DNA of 64,000 bases, from positions 30,602-94,601 of the forward strand of contig CAUJHV010000061.1 in assembly GCA_963205115.1 (NCBI GenBank), read 5' to 3'. Shown piece by piece: positions 26,044 through 37,201 of this stretch (the first letter of the stretch is position 1; every line of letters begins with the position of its first letter). The DNA is from Pseudomonadota bacterium. GTDB lineage: Bacteria; Pseudomonadota; Gammaproteobacteria; Burkholderiales; Burkholderiaceae_C. The translations under genes were made by a program, and so were the position numbers. Under the pieces are notes generated by a model, which had not been told where the DNA came from, searched no databases, and saw only the letters and a list, made by a program, of their open reading frames with translations.

Positions 26044-27216
26044 TCAGGCGGCCGGCACGTGGGCGGCGAGCAGCTCACGCGCGATGATCAGCTGCTGCAC
26101 CTCGGTGGCGCCTTCGTAGATGCGCAGCGCGCGGATCTCGCGGTACAGGCTCTCGACGGCCTGGCCGCTGGTGACGCCCAGGCCGCCCCACATCTGCACG
26201 GCGGCATCGATGACCTGCTGCGCGCCTTCGGTGGCGGCCATCTTGGCCATCGCGGCTTCGCGCGTGACCTTGCGGCCCTGGTCGCGCAGCCAGGCAGCGC
26301 GCGCCACCAGCAAGGCCGAGCTCTCGATGGTGGTGGCCATCTGCGCGAGCTTGGCCTGCGTGAGCTGGAAATCGGCCAGGCGTTGCCCGAACATCTTGCG
26401 CGAGACCGCGCGGTCCAGGCCTTCGTCCAGCGCGCGGCGCGCAAAGCCCAGTGCCGCGGCGGCCACCGAGGTGCGGAAGACATCCAGCGTGCGCATGGCG
26501 ACCTTGAAGCCCTCGCCGGCCGCACCGATGCGGTGGCTCAGCGGCACGCGGCAGTTGACGAAGCGCAGCCGCGCCAGCGGGTGTGGCGCGATGACCTCGA
26601 TGCGCTCGGCGATGTCGAAGCCCGGCGTGCCGGCTTCGACGATGAAGGCACTCAGGCCGCGCGCGCCGGGCGCCTCGCTGGTGCGCACGAAGACGACGTA
26701 CAGGTCGGCGATGCCGCCGTTGCTGATCCAGGTCTTTTCGCCGTTCAGCACGGCATGGTCGCCGTCGATGTGTGCGGCGCAGGACAGCGCGGCCACGTCG
26801 CTGCCGGCATTGGGCTCGGACAGCGCGAAGGCCGCGATGGCGTCACCGCGTGCCACGCGCGGCAGCCACTCGGCCCGCTGCGCCTGCGTGCCGGCCAGCG
26901 AGATCGCCCCCGAGCCCAGGCCCTGCATCGCAAAGGCGAAGTCCGCCAGGCCGTTGTGGCGGGCCAGGGTTTCGCGGATCAGGCAGATCGAACGGGTATC
27001 GATGGTCTCGGCCGCACCGCCGTGGGCCGTGCCGCCCACCGCGTGGCGCAGCCAGCCGGCGTCGCCCAGGCTGCGCACCAGCGCGCGGCATTGCGCGTCG
27101 ACGTCGCTGCCGTGGGCGTCACGCACGTGCTCACGCGCCCAGGCATCCAGTGAAGTGGCCAGTTGGCGGTGGCGGTCTTCGAAGAAGGGCCAGTCGAGGT
27201 AGGTGGGGTCGGACAT
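26044..27216 (-). CDS. Acyl-CoA dehydrogenase
   Basis: [74 protein letters not shown]; start taken at [12 protein letters not shown]. Confidence 0.9.
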   Translation of the reverse strand: MSDPTYLDWPFFEDRHRQLATSLDAWAREHVRDAHGSDVDAQCRALVRSLGDAGWLRHAVGGTAHGGAAETIDTRSICLIRETLARHNGLADFAFAMQGLGSGAISLAGTQAQRAEWLPRVARGDAIAAFALSEPNAGSDVAALSCAAHIDGDHAVLNGEKTWISNGGIADLYVVFVRTSEAPGARGLSAFIVEAGTPGFDIAERIEVIAPHPLARLRFVNCRVPLSHRIGAAGEGFKVAMRTLDVFRTSVAAAALGFARRALDEGLDRAVSRKMFGQRLADFQLTQAKLAQMATTIESSALLVARAAWLRDQGRKVTREAAMAKMAATEGAQQVIDAAVQMWGGLGVTSGQAVESLYREIRALRIYEGATEVQQLIIARELLAAHVPAA

Positions 27217-27271
27217 GTGCGGCGTTTCCGTGGTGTGCGGCCGCCCGGGCGTGGCGCCGGGCGGTGTGGCG

Positions 27272-28128
<857 letters not shown>

Positions 28129-28132
<4 letters not shown>

Positions 28133-28635
28133 GGTTTTTTCTCCGTCGGGGTGTGCAGTGCGGTGGACAGTTGGCTGCGCAGCCGGCCCAGCAGGTCCAA
28201 CAGCTGGCGGCGGTCGCCGGCGGGCATGCCGGCAAAGAGCTCGACCACCCATTGCTCGTGCACGCCGGCGGCAGCCTCGAAGGCCTGACGGCCCTCGGGG
28301 GTGAGCCGCACACGCTGCGAGCGCCGGTCGTGCGGATCGCCTTCGCGCAGCACGTGGCCTTCCTTGACGAGTTCGTCGGTCAGGCCGGTGACGCTGCCGC
28401 CGGTGACCATCAGCCGGCGCGAGAGTTCCGACATGCGCAGCCCTTCGGGCATGCGGTGCAGCTGCGCCAGGTAATCGAAGCGCGACAGCGTCATGCCAAA
28501 TTCGGTGCGCAGGCGCTTGCGGATCTCGTTTTCGATCTCGGTGCTGCACGACAGCAGGCGCAGCCACAGGCGCAGCGCCTGGTGGTCATCGGGGGCGATG
28601 CGGGCTTCGAGGCCGCTGCGCACGGGGGCGTCCAT
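28129..28635 (-). CDS. MarR family transcriptional regulator
   Basis: [66 protein letters not shown] wHTH; stop overlaps the next gene's ATG (ATGA). Confidence 0.92.
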
Positions 28636-28637
28636 CG

Positions 28638-30983
28638 TCAGGCGGCGCCGCCAGACGCGTTGCCGGCGGCCGCTTTCTCGCGCAGGAACAGCGCTTCCAT
28701 CTGCGACTTGCCCGACACGTACTGGCGCGGCCAGGGCACGTCGGCGTAGCCGATCTTGGCCGCTTCGGTCAGCACCCACGCCGGGTTGGCCAGGTGCGGA
28801 CGCGCGATGGCGCACAAGTCCGCGCGGCCGGCGGCGATGATGCTGTTGACATGGTCGGCTTCGCTGATGGCGCCCACCGCGATGGTCGCGATGCCGGCTT
28901 CGTTGCGCACGCGGTCGGCAAAGGGCGTCTGGTACATGCGGCCGTAGGTGGGCTTCTGGTGCGCGCTGACCTGGCCCGAGGAGCAATCGATCATGTCCGC
29001 GCCGGCGGCCTTGAAGGCGCGCGCGATCTCGACCGCGTCGTCGGGCGTGATGCCGCCTTCGACCCAGTCGTGCGCCGAGATGCGCACCGACATCGGCTTG
29101 TCGGCCGGCCAGGCGGCGCGCACCGCGGCAAAGATTTCCAGCGGGTAGCGCAGCCGGTTCTGCAACGGGCCGCCGTAGTCGTCGCTGCGCCGGTTGGTCA
29201 GCGGCGAGATGAAGCTCGACAGCAGGTAGCCGTGCGCGCAGTGCAGCTCCAGCCAGTCGAAGCCGGCCGCGGCGGCGCGCTGCGTGGCGGCGACGAAGTC
29301 ATCGCGCACGCGGTCCATGTCGGCGCGCGTCATCGGGTGGGGCAGGGGGCCGTCGTCGAGATAGGACACGGCCGATGCGGCCAGCAGCGGCCAGTTGCCG
29401 GCGGGCAGTGGCTGGTCCATGCCGCCGCCGGACCAGGGCACGCAGGTCGATCCCTTGGGCCCGGCGTGGCCCAGCTGGATCGCGATGCGGGCGTCGCTGT
29501 CGCGGTGCACGAAGTCGACGATGCGTGTCCACGCGGCCTGCTGCGCGTCGTTCCACAAACCGGGGCATCCCGGCGTGATGCGCGCATCGGGCGAGGTGCA
29601 GGTCATCTCGGCCACGACCATGCCCGCGCCGCCCAGCGCACGCGCGCCCAGGTGCACGAGGTGGAAGTCGCCCGGCACGCCGTCCTCGCAGGAATATTGC
29701 GCCATCGGCGAGACGACGACGCGGTTTTTCAGCGTCACGCTGCGCACCGTGTACGGCGTGAACATGGGCAGGACGGGCGGATGGCCGGGCCGCGACGGCA
29801 CGCCGGCCGAATGGGCAAACCAGCGCTCGAAATCGCCGAGCCACTTCGCATCGCGCAGCCGCAGGTTCTCGTGGCTGATGCGCTGGCTGCGCGTGAGCAT
29901 CGAGTACATGAACTGCTCGGGCGGCAGCACATCCGCGTAGCGGTGGCCGACCACCTCGAACCATTCCATCGCATTCCAGGCGGCGTTCTGCAGGCGCAGG
30001 GTTTCGATGCGGCGGGCTTCCTGGTAGTGCGTCAGCACGGTCTCGAGCTGGGCCGGGTCGTCGCCGTGGATCTTGAACTGGCGCACCAGCTCGATGCCGT
30101 CCTCGAAGGCCAGCTTGGTGCCCGAGCCGATGGCGAAGTGGGCCGTGTGCACCGCGTCGCCCATCAGCACCACGTGGCTGCCGTTGCGGTTTTTCAGCCA
30201 CCAGTGCTCGCACACCACGCGCTGGAAATTCAGCCAGGCCGAGCCGCGCAGGTGGCGCGCATTGGTCATCAGCCGTGCGCCCTTGAGGTTGTCGGCGAAG
30301 AGCTTTTCGCAGAAGTCGATGGAGCCCTGCTGGTCGGCCTTGTCCAGGCCGTGTGCAAGCCAGACGTGTTCCGGGCACTCGACGATGAAGGTCGTGGTCT
30401 GCTCGTCGAACTTGTAGATGTGCGCCTGGAACCAGCCGTGTTCGGTGCGCTGGAAATCGAAGGTGAAGGCGTCGTACAGGCGGTTGGTGCCCAGCCAGAT
30501 GTAGCGGTTCGGGCGCGTGACGATGTCGGGCTTGAAGACATCGGCGTACTTGCTGCGGATCTTCGAGTTGATGCCGTCGCTGGCGATGATGAGGTCGGCG
30601 TCGGCGTAGTCTTCGTCGTTGTCGGCCTCGGTCTCGAAGACCAGCTTGACGCCGGACTGCTCGCAATGGGCCTGCAGGATGTTCAGCAGCTTCTTGCGGC
30701 CGATGCCCACGAAGCCGTGCCCGCCCGAGCGGATGGTGCGTCCCTTGAACAGCAGCTCGATGTCGTCCCAGTGGTTGAAGGCCTCCTGGATCTCGTCGGC
30801 CGTGGGCTTGTCCCACAGGCGCATGTTGTCCATCGTGGCGTCGGAAAACACCACGCCCCAGCCGAAGGTGTCGTAGGCGCGGTTGCGTTCGACCACGGTG
30901 ACGTCGTGGCGCGGATCCAGGCGCTTCATCAGCAGCCCGAAGTAGAGCCCCGCGGGTCCGCCACCCATGCACACGATCTTCAT
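28638..30983 (-). CDS. Bifunctional FAD monooxygenase / OYE-like oxidoreductase (salicylyl-CoA 5-hydroxylase or 2-aminobenzoyl-CoA monooxygenase/reductase type)
   Basis: N-terminal [21 protein letters not shown] and [26 protein letters not shown]-terminal TIM-barrel [25 protein letters not shown]...[31 protein letters not shown]. Confidence 0.9.
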   Translation of the reverse strand: MKIVCMGGGPAGLYFGLLMKRLDPRHDVTVVERNRAYDTFGWGVVFSDATMDNMRLWDKPTADEIQEAFNHWDDIELLFKGRTIRSGGHGFVGIGRKKLLNILQAHCEQSGVKLVFETEADNDEDYADADLIIASDGINSKIRSKYADVFKPDIVTRPNRYIWLGTNRLYDAFTFDFQRTEHGWFQAHIYKFDEQTTTFIVECPEHVWLAHGLDKADQQGSIDFCEKLFADNLKGARLMTNARHLRGSAWLNFQRVVCEHWWLKNRNGSHVVLMGDAVHTAHFAIGSGTKLAFEDGIELVRQFKIHGDDPAQLETVLTHYQEARRIETLRLQNAAWNAMEWFEVVGHRYADVLPPEQFMYSMLTRSQRISHENLRLRDAKWLGDFERWFAHSAGVPSRPGHPPVLPMFTPYTVRSVTLKNRVVVSPMAQYSCEDGVPGDFHLVHLGARALGGAGMVVAEMTCTSPDARITPGCPGLWNDAQQAAWTRIVDFVHRDSDARIAIQLGHAGPKGSTCVPWSGGGMDQPLPAGNWPLLAASAVSYLDDGPLPHPMTRADMDRVRDDFVAATQRAAAAGFDWLELHCAHGYLLSSFISPLTNRRSDDYGGPLQNRLRYPLEIFAAVRAAWPADKPMSVRISAHDWVEGGITPDDAVEIARAFKAAGADMIDCSSGQVSAHQKPTYGRMYQTPFADRVRNEAGIATIAVGAISEADHVNSIIAAGRADLCAIARPHLANPAWVLTEAAKIGYADVPWPRQYVSGKSQMEALFLREKAAAGNASGGAA

Positions 30984-31000
30984 GAACTGCTCCGGTGAAG

Positions 31001-31018
31001 TACTTTGGATCCAAAGTA
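31001..31018. promoter_or_regulatory. Perfect 18-bp palindrome, candidate MarR operator
   Basis: TACTTTGGATCCAAAGTA, 17-35 bp upstream of the minus-strand start codon at 30983. Confidence 0.7.
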
Positions 31019-31110
31019 ATTATCACCGAAGCCGCCAACCGGCCCACCCGAGGCATCCCTAGTCGGAGGATTGGGCGCGCCGCAGCGCCTCAGCGCCTGG
31101 ACGGCGCCGC

Positions 31111-32181
31111 TCAGCGCGTCTTGCGCGCGCGGGCGATGGCCGAGCCCAGGTCGATCACGGCCATCGCGTAATAGGACGACCAGTTGTAGCGCGTGACCAC
31201 GTAGAAGTTCTGCGTGCCGGCGATGTGGCTGGCCGCCGCGTCGCCGTTCTGCAGCTCGACCAATGCCAGCGGCCCGGTGTGGGCCTGGCCGGCGGGCGAG
31301 AGCTCGGCGCCGAGTTCGGCCATCTGCGTGGCGGTGAAGCTGGGCAGGATGTCCGGCGCCAGCAGCCGTGCGCGAGAGCTCGTATCCACCGGCATCGCCA
31401 CGCTGTGGTGCGTGGGCATGCCGCGTGTCCAGCCGAAGGCGGCCAGGTAGTTGGCGACGCTGCCCACCACGTCGGCGCCGCTGCCGTGCAGGTCGATGCG
31501 GCCATCGCCGTCGAAATCGACCGCGTACTTGTTGAAGCTGCTGGGCATGAACTGCGGCAGGCCCGTGGCCCCCGCATACGAGCCGCGCAGTGAATCGGGC
31601 GCGATGCCCTGCTGCTGCGACAGGGCCAGCAGCTCTTCGAGCTCGGTGCGGAAAAACTCGCTGCGGTCGCGACGGCCCGGCGGGAAATCGAAGGCCAGCG
31701 TGGACAGCGCGTCGATCAGGCGGAAGTCGCCCATGATGCGGCCGTAGAAGGTTTCCACGCCCACGATGCCCACGACGATGTCGGGCGGCACGCCGAACTG
31801 TTCTTCGGCGCGATCCAGCCAGCTGGCGTGTGCGTCCCAGAAGCGCAGGCCGGCCTGGATGCGGCTGGTCTCGACGAAGCGCGCGCGGTAGGCCTGCCAG
31901 TTCTTGGCCGTGCCCACCGCCGGCGGCATGATCAGCCGCCGCACGACGGGCAACACCTGGGCCTGGCCCAGGTAGCGCTCGATCCAGGCGCGGTCCCAGC
32001 CGCGGCGCTCGGCCAGCTCGGCCGCAAATTGGGCGACGTCGGCGCGGCCGGCGTAGGTGACGGGTGCGGCTGTGCCCTGGCGGGCTGTCTGGCGGGCCGG
32101 GCGCGCGAAAGCCGGCGCGAAATTGGCGGCGCCGGCGCTGCCGACCAGCGTCCAGGCGATCAGGCGGCGGCGATGGATCAT
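31111..32181 (-). CDS. mltB: Lytic murein transglycosylase B
   Basis: FGVPPDIVVGIVGVETFYGRIMGDFR; GSYAGATGLPQFMPSSFNKYAVDFDGDGRIDL. Confidence 0.9.
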   Translation of the reverse strand: MIHRRRLIAWTLVGSAGAANFAPAFARPARQTARQGTAAPVTYAGRADVAQFAAELAERRGWDRAWIERYLGQAQVLPVVRRLIMPPAVGTAKNWQAYRARFVETSRIQAGLRFWDAHASWLDRAEEQFGVPPDIVVGIVGVETFYGRIMGDFRLIDALSTLAFDFPPGRRDRSEFFRTELEELLALSQQQGIAPDSLRGSYAGATGLPQFMPSSFNKYAVDFDGDGRIDLHGSGADVVGSVANYLAAFGWTRGMPTHHSVAMPVDTSSRARLLAPDILPSFTATQMAELGAELSPAGQAHTGPLALVELQNGDAAASHIAGTQNFYVVTRYNWSSYYAMAVIDLGSAIARARKTR

Positions 32182-34277
32182 GCGTGTACGGCGGTCGTGG
32201 GTGCCTCTGCCGGCGCGGGCTGGACCTGCGCGGCAGCCTGGCGGAAACGCGACCACCAGCGCGGATCGAGCTTCGTGGCCGCGTGGCGCCCGTAGCGTGC
32301 GCTTTCGAGCTGCTCGAGCAGCTCGGCCAGCGGCTCGGCGGCGCTGCCCAGTTGCTCGCGCACGCGCTCGGCGCGGCGGCGCGGGCCTTCATGCATGGCC
32401 ACCTCCACGCCCAGCTCGTGGAGCCGGCGTTGCACCCGCGCCTGCAGGCGCTGCCAGGGATCCTGCCGTTGACGGTCCCACAGCGCCCAGCCGGCCGCGG
32501 CGAGCGCGGCCATGCTCAGCAGGCCGGCCAGCACGTAGCTGAGATCGGCCCAGCTCGGCGACTGGAAGCCCAGGTGTTGCAGCAGATTGAACTGCTTGCC
32601 GCGGGAGTAGTTCAGGACCCATTGATTCCACTGATTATCGAAGCGCTCCCAGACCCCTTTGAGCTGCGTCAGCAGCTGCGGGCTGACGCGGTCCATCGCC
32701 TGCTCGACCAGGCCGCGCTGCGGTTGCAGCGCCTGGCTGCGGCGGATGCGCTCCGGCGCGACGCTGGCCGTGGGATCGGCGCGTATCCAGCCTTCGCCGG
32801 GCTGCCAGTATTCGGCCCAGGCGTGTGCGTGGCTCTGTCGCACGATCCACCAGCCGTCCACGGGCTCGGCGTCGGTGCCTTGGTAGCCCGTGACCAGGCG
32901 CGCGGGCACGCCCCAGCTGCGCATGATGATGACGAAGGTCGAGGCGAAGTGTTCGCAGAAACCCAGCTTGCGGTCGAGCCAGAACTCGTCGGCCGCGTCG
33001 TTGCCGTAGGCGCCGGGCTCCAGCGTGTAGGTGTAGCCGGCGGTGGCGATATGGTGGTTCAGCGCATCGGCCAGCGTGCGGGGATCGGCCTTGACCAGCC
33101 GGGGGTCCTCGCCGCGGAACTGCTGCGCCCAGGCCAGCAGGCGCGGGTTCGATCCGCCGGGCAGGGCGGTCAATGCATGCAGGCCGATGGCTTCGGTGCG
33201 CGGGCCGTGGCGGTGCAGCGGCCAGGCCTGGGCTTCGAAGCGCACACGGTCGGTCACGGGGAGGTTCAGCTGCCACTGCAGATCGGGGCGCAGGCTGGCC
33301 ACGTAGCCTTCGATCTGCGGCGCGGCGTCGGTGCGGTCGGGCGTCAGCTCCAGCAGCGGCAGCAAGGTCATGCGGCTGGGCTCCAGCGTCACTTCATAGC
33401 GCACCGGCGCGCCCAGCAGCTGCAGGTCGGTGCGCGAGCGGAAGGCCGGCGTCAGCGCCGAAGGCAGACGGGTCCATTCGCGGCCGTCGAAGCTGCTGAG
33501 CACGGGCCCGCGGAAGTACAGCGCCTGCGGCGGCGGCGCGCGGCCGTCGGGGAAGCGCACGCGCATCGCGATGGTGTCGTCATTGGCCAGCGAGGCCACG
33601 CCGCCCATGCGCAGCGAGCCCGACAGGCCCGTGCGCCCGCCGGCGTCCTGCGGCACGCCCCACAGCGGCGAAAAGCGCGGGAACAGCAGGAACAGCACCG
33701 CCATCAGCGGCAGCGCCCACAGCGCGGTGCGCAGCGCCACCGTGCTGGCCTCGCGGATCGCCGGGCGGCCCACCGGCATGTGTGCCAGGGCCAGCGCCGT
33801 GAGCAGGCCCCACACCGAGCCCAGCGTGGCCAGCGCCATCGGCAGCGACTGCGAATACAGGAAGTGCGTCAGCACCAGGAAAAAACCCAGGAAGAAGACG
33901 ACCAGGGCGTCGCGCCGGGCACGCAGCTCCAGCATCTTCAGCGACATCAGCACCACCAGCATGGTCACGCCGGCCTGCTTGCCCAGCAGGGTGCCTTCGC
34001 CCCAGGCCGTCAGACCGACGGCCAGTGCGAGCACGGCCGCCACGATCCAGCGGTTGGGCAGCGGCTGGTTGGCCACCGCCAGCCGCATGCGCCACAGCAG
34101 GATGGCCGGCACCATCACGGCGCACCACAGCGGCAGGCGCATCAGGTGCGGCCCGACGGTCCAGCCGATGACACCCAGCTGGAACAGCGTGTCGCGTGCC
34201 TCGCGGGGCAGGTGGGCCCAGCCCGGCCAGCGCGGCAGCAGCAGCGACAGTGAGCGGTCCGCCGGGCTCATTTCCAT
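32178..34277 (-). CDS. TgpA-type membrane transglutaminase (DUF3488/DUF4129)
   Basis: Multiple N-terminal TM segments; FCEHFASTFVIIMRSWGVPARLVTGYQG...SHAHAWAEYWQPGEGWIRADPT catalytic core. Confidence 0.9.
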   Translation of the reverse strand: MEMSPADRSLSLLLPRWPGWAHLPREARDTLFQLGVIGWTVGPHLMRLPLWCAVMVPAILLWRMRLAVANQPLPNRWIVAAVLALAVGLTAWGEGTLLGKQAGVTMLVVLMSLKMLELRARRDALVVFFLGFFLVLTHFLYSQSLPMALATLGSVWGLLTALALAHMPVGRPAIREASTVALRTALWALPLMAVLFLLFPRFSPLWGVPQDAGGRTGLSGSLRMGGVASLANDDTIAMRVRFPDGRAPPPQALYFRGPVLSSFDGREWTRLPSALTPAFRSRTDLQLLGAPVRYEVTLEPSRMTLLPLLELTPDRTDAAPQIEGYVASLRPDLQWQLNLPVTDRVRFEAQAWPLHRHGPRTEAIGLHALTALPGGSNPRLLAWAQQFRGEDPRLVKADPRTLADALNHHIATAGYTYTLEPGAYGNDAADEFWLDRKLGFCEHFASTFVIIMRSWGVPARLVTGYQGTDAEPVDGWWIVRQSHAHAWAEYWQPGEGWIRADPTASVAPERIRRSQALQPQRGLVEQAMDRVSPQLLTQLKGVWERFDNQWNQWVLNYSRGKQFNLLQHLGFQSPSWADLSYVLAGLLSMAALAAAGWALWDRQRQDPWQRLQARVQRRLHELGVEVAMHEGPRRRAERVREQLGSAAEPLAELLEQLESARYGRHAATKLDPRWWSRFRQAAAQVQPAPAEAPTTAVHA

Positions 34278-35293
34278 ACCGCCAGGACGTTCAGCGTGGC
34301 GATGCGGTGGGCGTCGCCGAGTGAAGGGGCGATGTCGCGGCCCGGCAGGTGCAGGCCGTAGGGCTGGCCGCTGCGCTCAGCCTCGACGATCCAGGCGCTC
34401 AGGCGCGACAGGCGCTCTTCCAGACCGGCGCCGGCCACGCGTGCGGCGTTCCAGTCGAGCCAGAACTCCTGCGTGATGGGCGTGCTCGTGTCGCGGCTGA
34501 CCAGCTCGCCGGTGCGCGCGACCTTCTTCCACACGATGTTGCGCAGCGTGTCGCCGCGTCGCCAGGCGCGCACGCCGTCGAATTCGCCACCTTCGCTGCG
34601 CCGCTGCAGACGGCCCTCGCCGCCGATGGCCTGGCTGCCGGGCAGCGCCGGCGGCGGGCTTTCCGGGCGCGGCCAGGCGGTGACCTCGGCCGCCGGGCGC
34701 CAGACGCTCCAGGCGCGGAACAGCCCCAGCGGAAACCGGGTCTCGACGGTGATGGTGGGCACGCGGTGGCGTCCGCGGCGCGCTGGCGTCATCGCCAGCC
34801 GGGCCGAGGCCTGGCCGTGGGCCGGCACGTCCGTGAAGCCCTGGCGCCAGCCGAAGCGGCGCGTGTCGAAGAAGCTCAGGCCGATGCCGTGGCGGCGCGC
34901 GCCGGGGCTGGTCAGCACGATTTCCAGCTCGGCCTGCTCCTGCGCGAAGACGGCGGCCACCGGCCGCATGCGCAAGGTCAGCCCCTTGAGCGTGCCGTGG
35001 GTCAGGTGCATCGACACCAGCGCGCAGCCGGCCAGCAGGAAGGTCAGCAGGTAACCCAGGTTGAGCTGGTAGTTGATGGAGCCGATCAGCATGATCAGCA
35101 GCATGAACGCGAAGGCCCAGCCGGCCTTGGTCGGCAGGATGTAGATGTTGCGCTGGGTGAGTGTCCAGGTGTCCTTGAGCGCGAGCCGGCCCTCGATCCA
35201 CGACACCACGCGGCGGCGGATGGAGCGGCGCTCGCGCCGGAACCAGCGGCGGCCCTCGGCGGGCGGTGTCGTCACGGCGGTGGTCACGGGCAC
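34268..35293 (-). CDS. DUF58 domain-containing protein
   Basis: TM pair, then FPLGLFRAWSVW...GEFDGVRAWRRGDTLRNIVWKKVARTGELVSRD. Confidence 0.9.
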   Translation of the reverse strand: MPVTTAVTTPPAEGRRWFRRERRSIRRRVVSWIEGRLALKDTWTLTQRNIYILPTKAGWAFAFMLLIMLIGSINYQLNLGYLLTFLLAGCALVSMHLTHGTLKGLTLRMRPVAAVFAQEQAELEIVLTSPGARRHGIGLSFFDTRRFGWRQGFTDVPAHGQASARLAMTPARRGRHRVPTITVETRFPLGLFRAWSVWRPAAEVTAWPRPESPPPALPGSQAIGGEGRLQRRSEGGEFDGVRAWRRGDTLRNIVWKKVARTGELVSRDTSTPITQEFWLDWNAARVAGAGLEERLSRLSAWIVEAERSGQPYGLHLPGRDIAPSLGDAHRIATLNVLAVWK

Positions 35294-35300
35294 AGCCCGC

Positions 35301-36227
35301 TCACGGAATCGGTGTGGCCTCGACCATGGCCCGCACCTGCTCCAGCGCGCCGCGGCCGGCGCCGGACACGGGCACCAGGCGGTGGGCGGCGGCCTGGGGC
35401 AGGATGGCCTGGATGTCGTCCGGGGCGACGTAGTCGCGCTGGGCCATCAGTGCACGCGCCTTGGCCACGCGCAGCATGGCGATGCCCGCGCGCGGGCTCA
35501 GGCCTTCGACGAACCACTGGCCCGAGCGCGTGGCCGCGATCAGCGCCTGCAGGTAGTCGAGCAGGGCCTCGGAGGCGTGCACCTGCAGGACGGCTTGCTG
35601 GGCGGCACGCACGTCGCCGGGCTGCATCACGGGTTCCAGGCGGCCGATGGAGCTGCGCTTGTCTTCGCCGGACAGCAGGGCGCGCTCGGACAGGCGGTCC
35701 GGGTAGCCCAGCGTGATGCACATCAGGAAGCGGTCGAGCTGGCTCTCGGGCAGCGGGTAGGTGCCCAGCTGGTCGCTCGGGTTCTGCGTGGCGATCACGA
35801 AAAACGGGTCGGGCAGCTCGCGCGTCACGTTGTCCACCGAGACCTGGTGCTCTTCCATGGCCTCCAGCAGCGCACTTTGCGTCTTGGGGCCGGCGCGGTT
35901 GATTTCGTCGGCCAGCAGCACCTGGGTGAAGACAGGGCCGGAGTGGAAGACGAAGGATTCCTTGGCGCGTTCGTACACGCTGACGCCGATCAAGTCGCTG
36001 GGCATCAGGTCGGCCGTAAATTGGACACGTGAAAACCGCAGCCCCATCGAGACCGCCAAGGTGTGTGCCAGCGTCGTCTTGCCGACGCCGGGAACGTCTT
36101 CGATGAGCAGGTGTCCACCCGCCATGAGGCAGGCCACGCTGTCTTCGATCTGGCTTCTCTTGCCGACGATAATCGTGGAAATCTGGTCCACGAGGCGGGC
36201 CAGCTGTCGCGCAACGGTCACATCCAT
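35301..36227 (-). CDS. MoxR family AAA+ ATPase
   Basis: HLLIEDVPGVGKTTLAHTLA; VLLADEINRAGPKTQSALLEAMEEHQVS; ATQNPSDQLGTYPLPESQLDRF. Confidence 0.94.
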   Translation of the reverse strand: MDVTVARQLARLVDQISTIIVGKRSQIEDSVACLMAGGHLLIEDVPGVGKTTLAHTLAVSMGLRFSRVQFTADLMPSDLIGVSVYERAKESFVFHSGPVFTQVLLADEINRAGPKTQSALLEAMEEHQVSVDNVTRELPDPFFVIATQNPSDQLGTYPLPESQLDRFLMCITLGYPDRLSERALLSGEDKRSSIGRLEPVMQPGDVRAAQQAVLQVHASEALLDYLQALIAATRSGQWFVEGLSPRAGIAMLRVAKARALMAQRDYVAPDDIQAILPQAAAHRLVPVSGAGRGALEQVRAMVEATPIP

Positions 36228-36262
36228 CCATCCACGTTAGCCGAATCGCCGAGCCCCTTTTC

Positions 36263-37201
36263 ATGAAGACCGCGTTTTATTCCCCCCCAGATTGCCGCTT
36301 GCACAACATGGGTGAAGGCCATCCGGAGTGCCCGCAGCGACTGGACGCGATCCAAGACCATCTGCGCGCCACCGGGGTCGACATGTTCCTCGATTGGCGC
36401 GACGCGGGTGTGGCCACGCTCGAGCAGCTCGAGCGGGCGCACACCGCCGGTTACGTCACCGAAGTCACTTCGCAGATGGAAATCGCCCGCGACAGCGGTG
36501 ACCACAAGGCGGTGGACCCCGACACCAGCATCTGCAAGGGCACCCACGCGGCGGCCTTCGCGGCGGCCGGCGCGGCCATCGCGGCGACCAACGATGTGAT
36601 CGACGGCAGCGCCGTGAACGCCTTCTGCGCCATCCGCCCGCCGGGCCACCACGCCACGCGCGCGGAATCGATGGGCTTCTGCTTCTTCAACAACATCGCC
36701 GTGGCCGCGCGGCATGCGCTGGACGTGCGCGGGCTCGAGCGCGTGGCGATCATCGACTTCGATGTGCACCACGGCAACGGCACGGAAGACATCGTCGCGG
36801 GCGACGACCGCATCCTGATGTGCAGCTTCTTCCAGCACCCGCTCTATCCCTTCAGCGGGGCGGTGCCGCTGGGCACGAACATGGTCAACGTGCCGATCCC
36901 GCCCTACACGCGCGGCGCCGAGATCCGCGAGTCGATCGAAGCCATGTGGATGCCGGCATTGAATGAATTCAAGCCGCAGCTGATCTTCATCTCCGCCGGC
37001 TTCGATGCGCACCGCGAAGACGAACTCGGCCAGCTCGGCATGGTCGAGGCCGACTACGAGTGGATCACGCGCCGCCTGCTGCAGGTGGCCGATGCGCATT
37101 GCGGCGGCCGTGTGGTGTCTTGCCTGGAGGGTGGGTATTCGCTGAGCGCGCTGGCGCGCAGCGTGGCCGCGCACCTGAAGGTGCTCTGCGGCGCGTCCTG
37201 A
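36263..37201 (+). CDS. Histone deacetylase family protein (class II-like/acetylpolyamine amidohydrolase type)
   Basis: MGEGHPECPQRLDAI; RPPGHHATRAESMGFCFFNNIAVAARHAL; IIDFDVHHGNGTEDIV; ISAGFDAHREDELGQL. Confidence 0.93.
   Translation: MKTAFYSPPDCRLHNMGEGHPECPQRLDAIQDHLRATGVDMFLDWRDAGVATLEQLERAHTAGYVTEVTSQMEIARDSGDHKAVDPDTSICKGTHAAAFAAAGAAIAATNDVIDGSAVNAFCAIRPPGHHATRAESMGFCFFNNIAVAARHALDVRGLERVAIIDFDVHHGNGTEDIVAGDDRILMCSFFQHPLYPFSGAVPLGTNMVNVPIPPYTRGAEIRESIEAMWMPALNEFKPQLIFISAGFDAHREDELGQLGMVEADYEWITRRLLQVADAHCGGRVVSCLEGGYSLSALARSVAAHLKVLCGAS

Noticed and set aside
28794-30998. 734-aa plus-strand ORF
   Set aside because: Antisense to the monooxygenase/OYE fusion gene.
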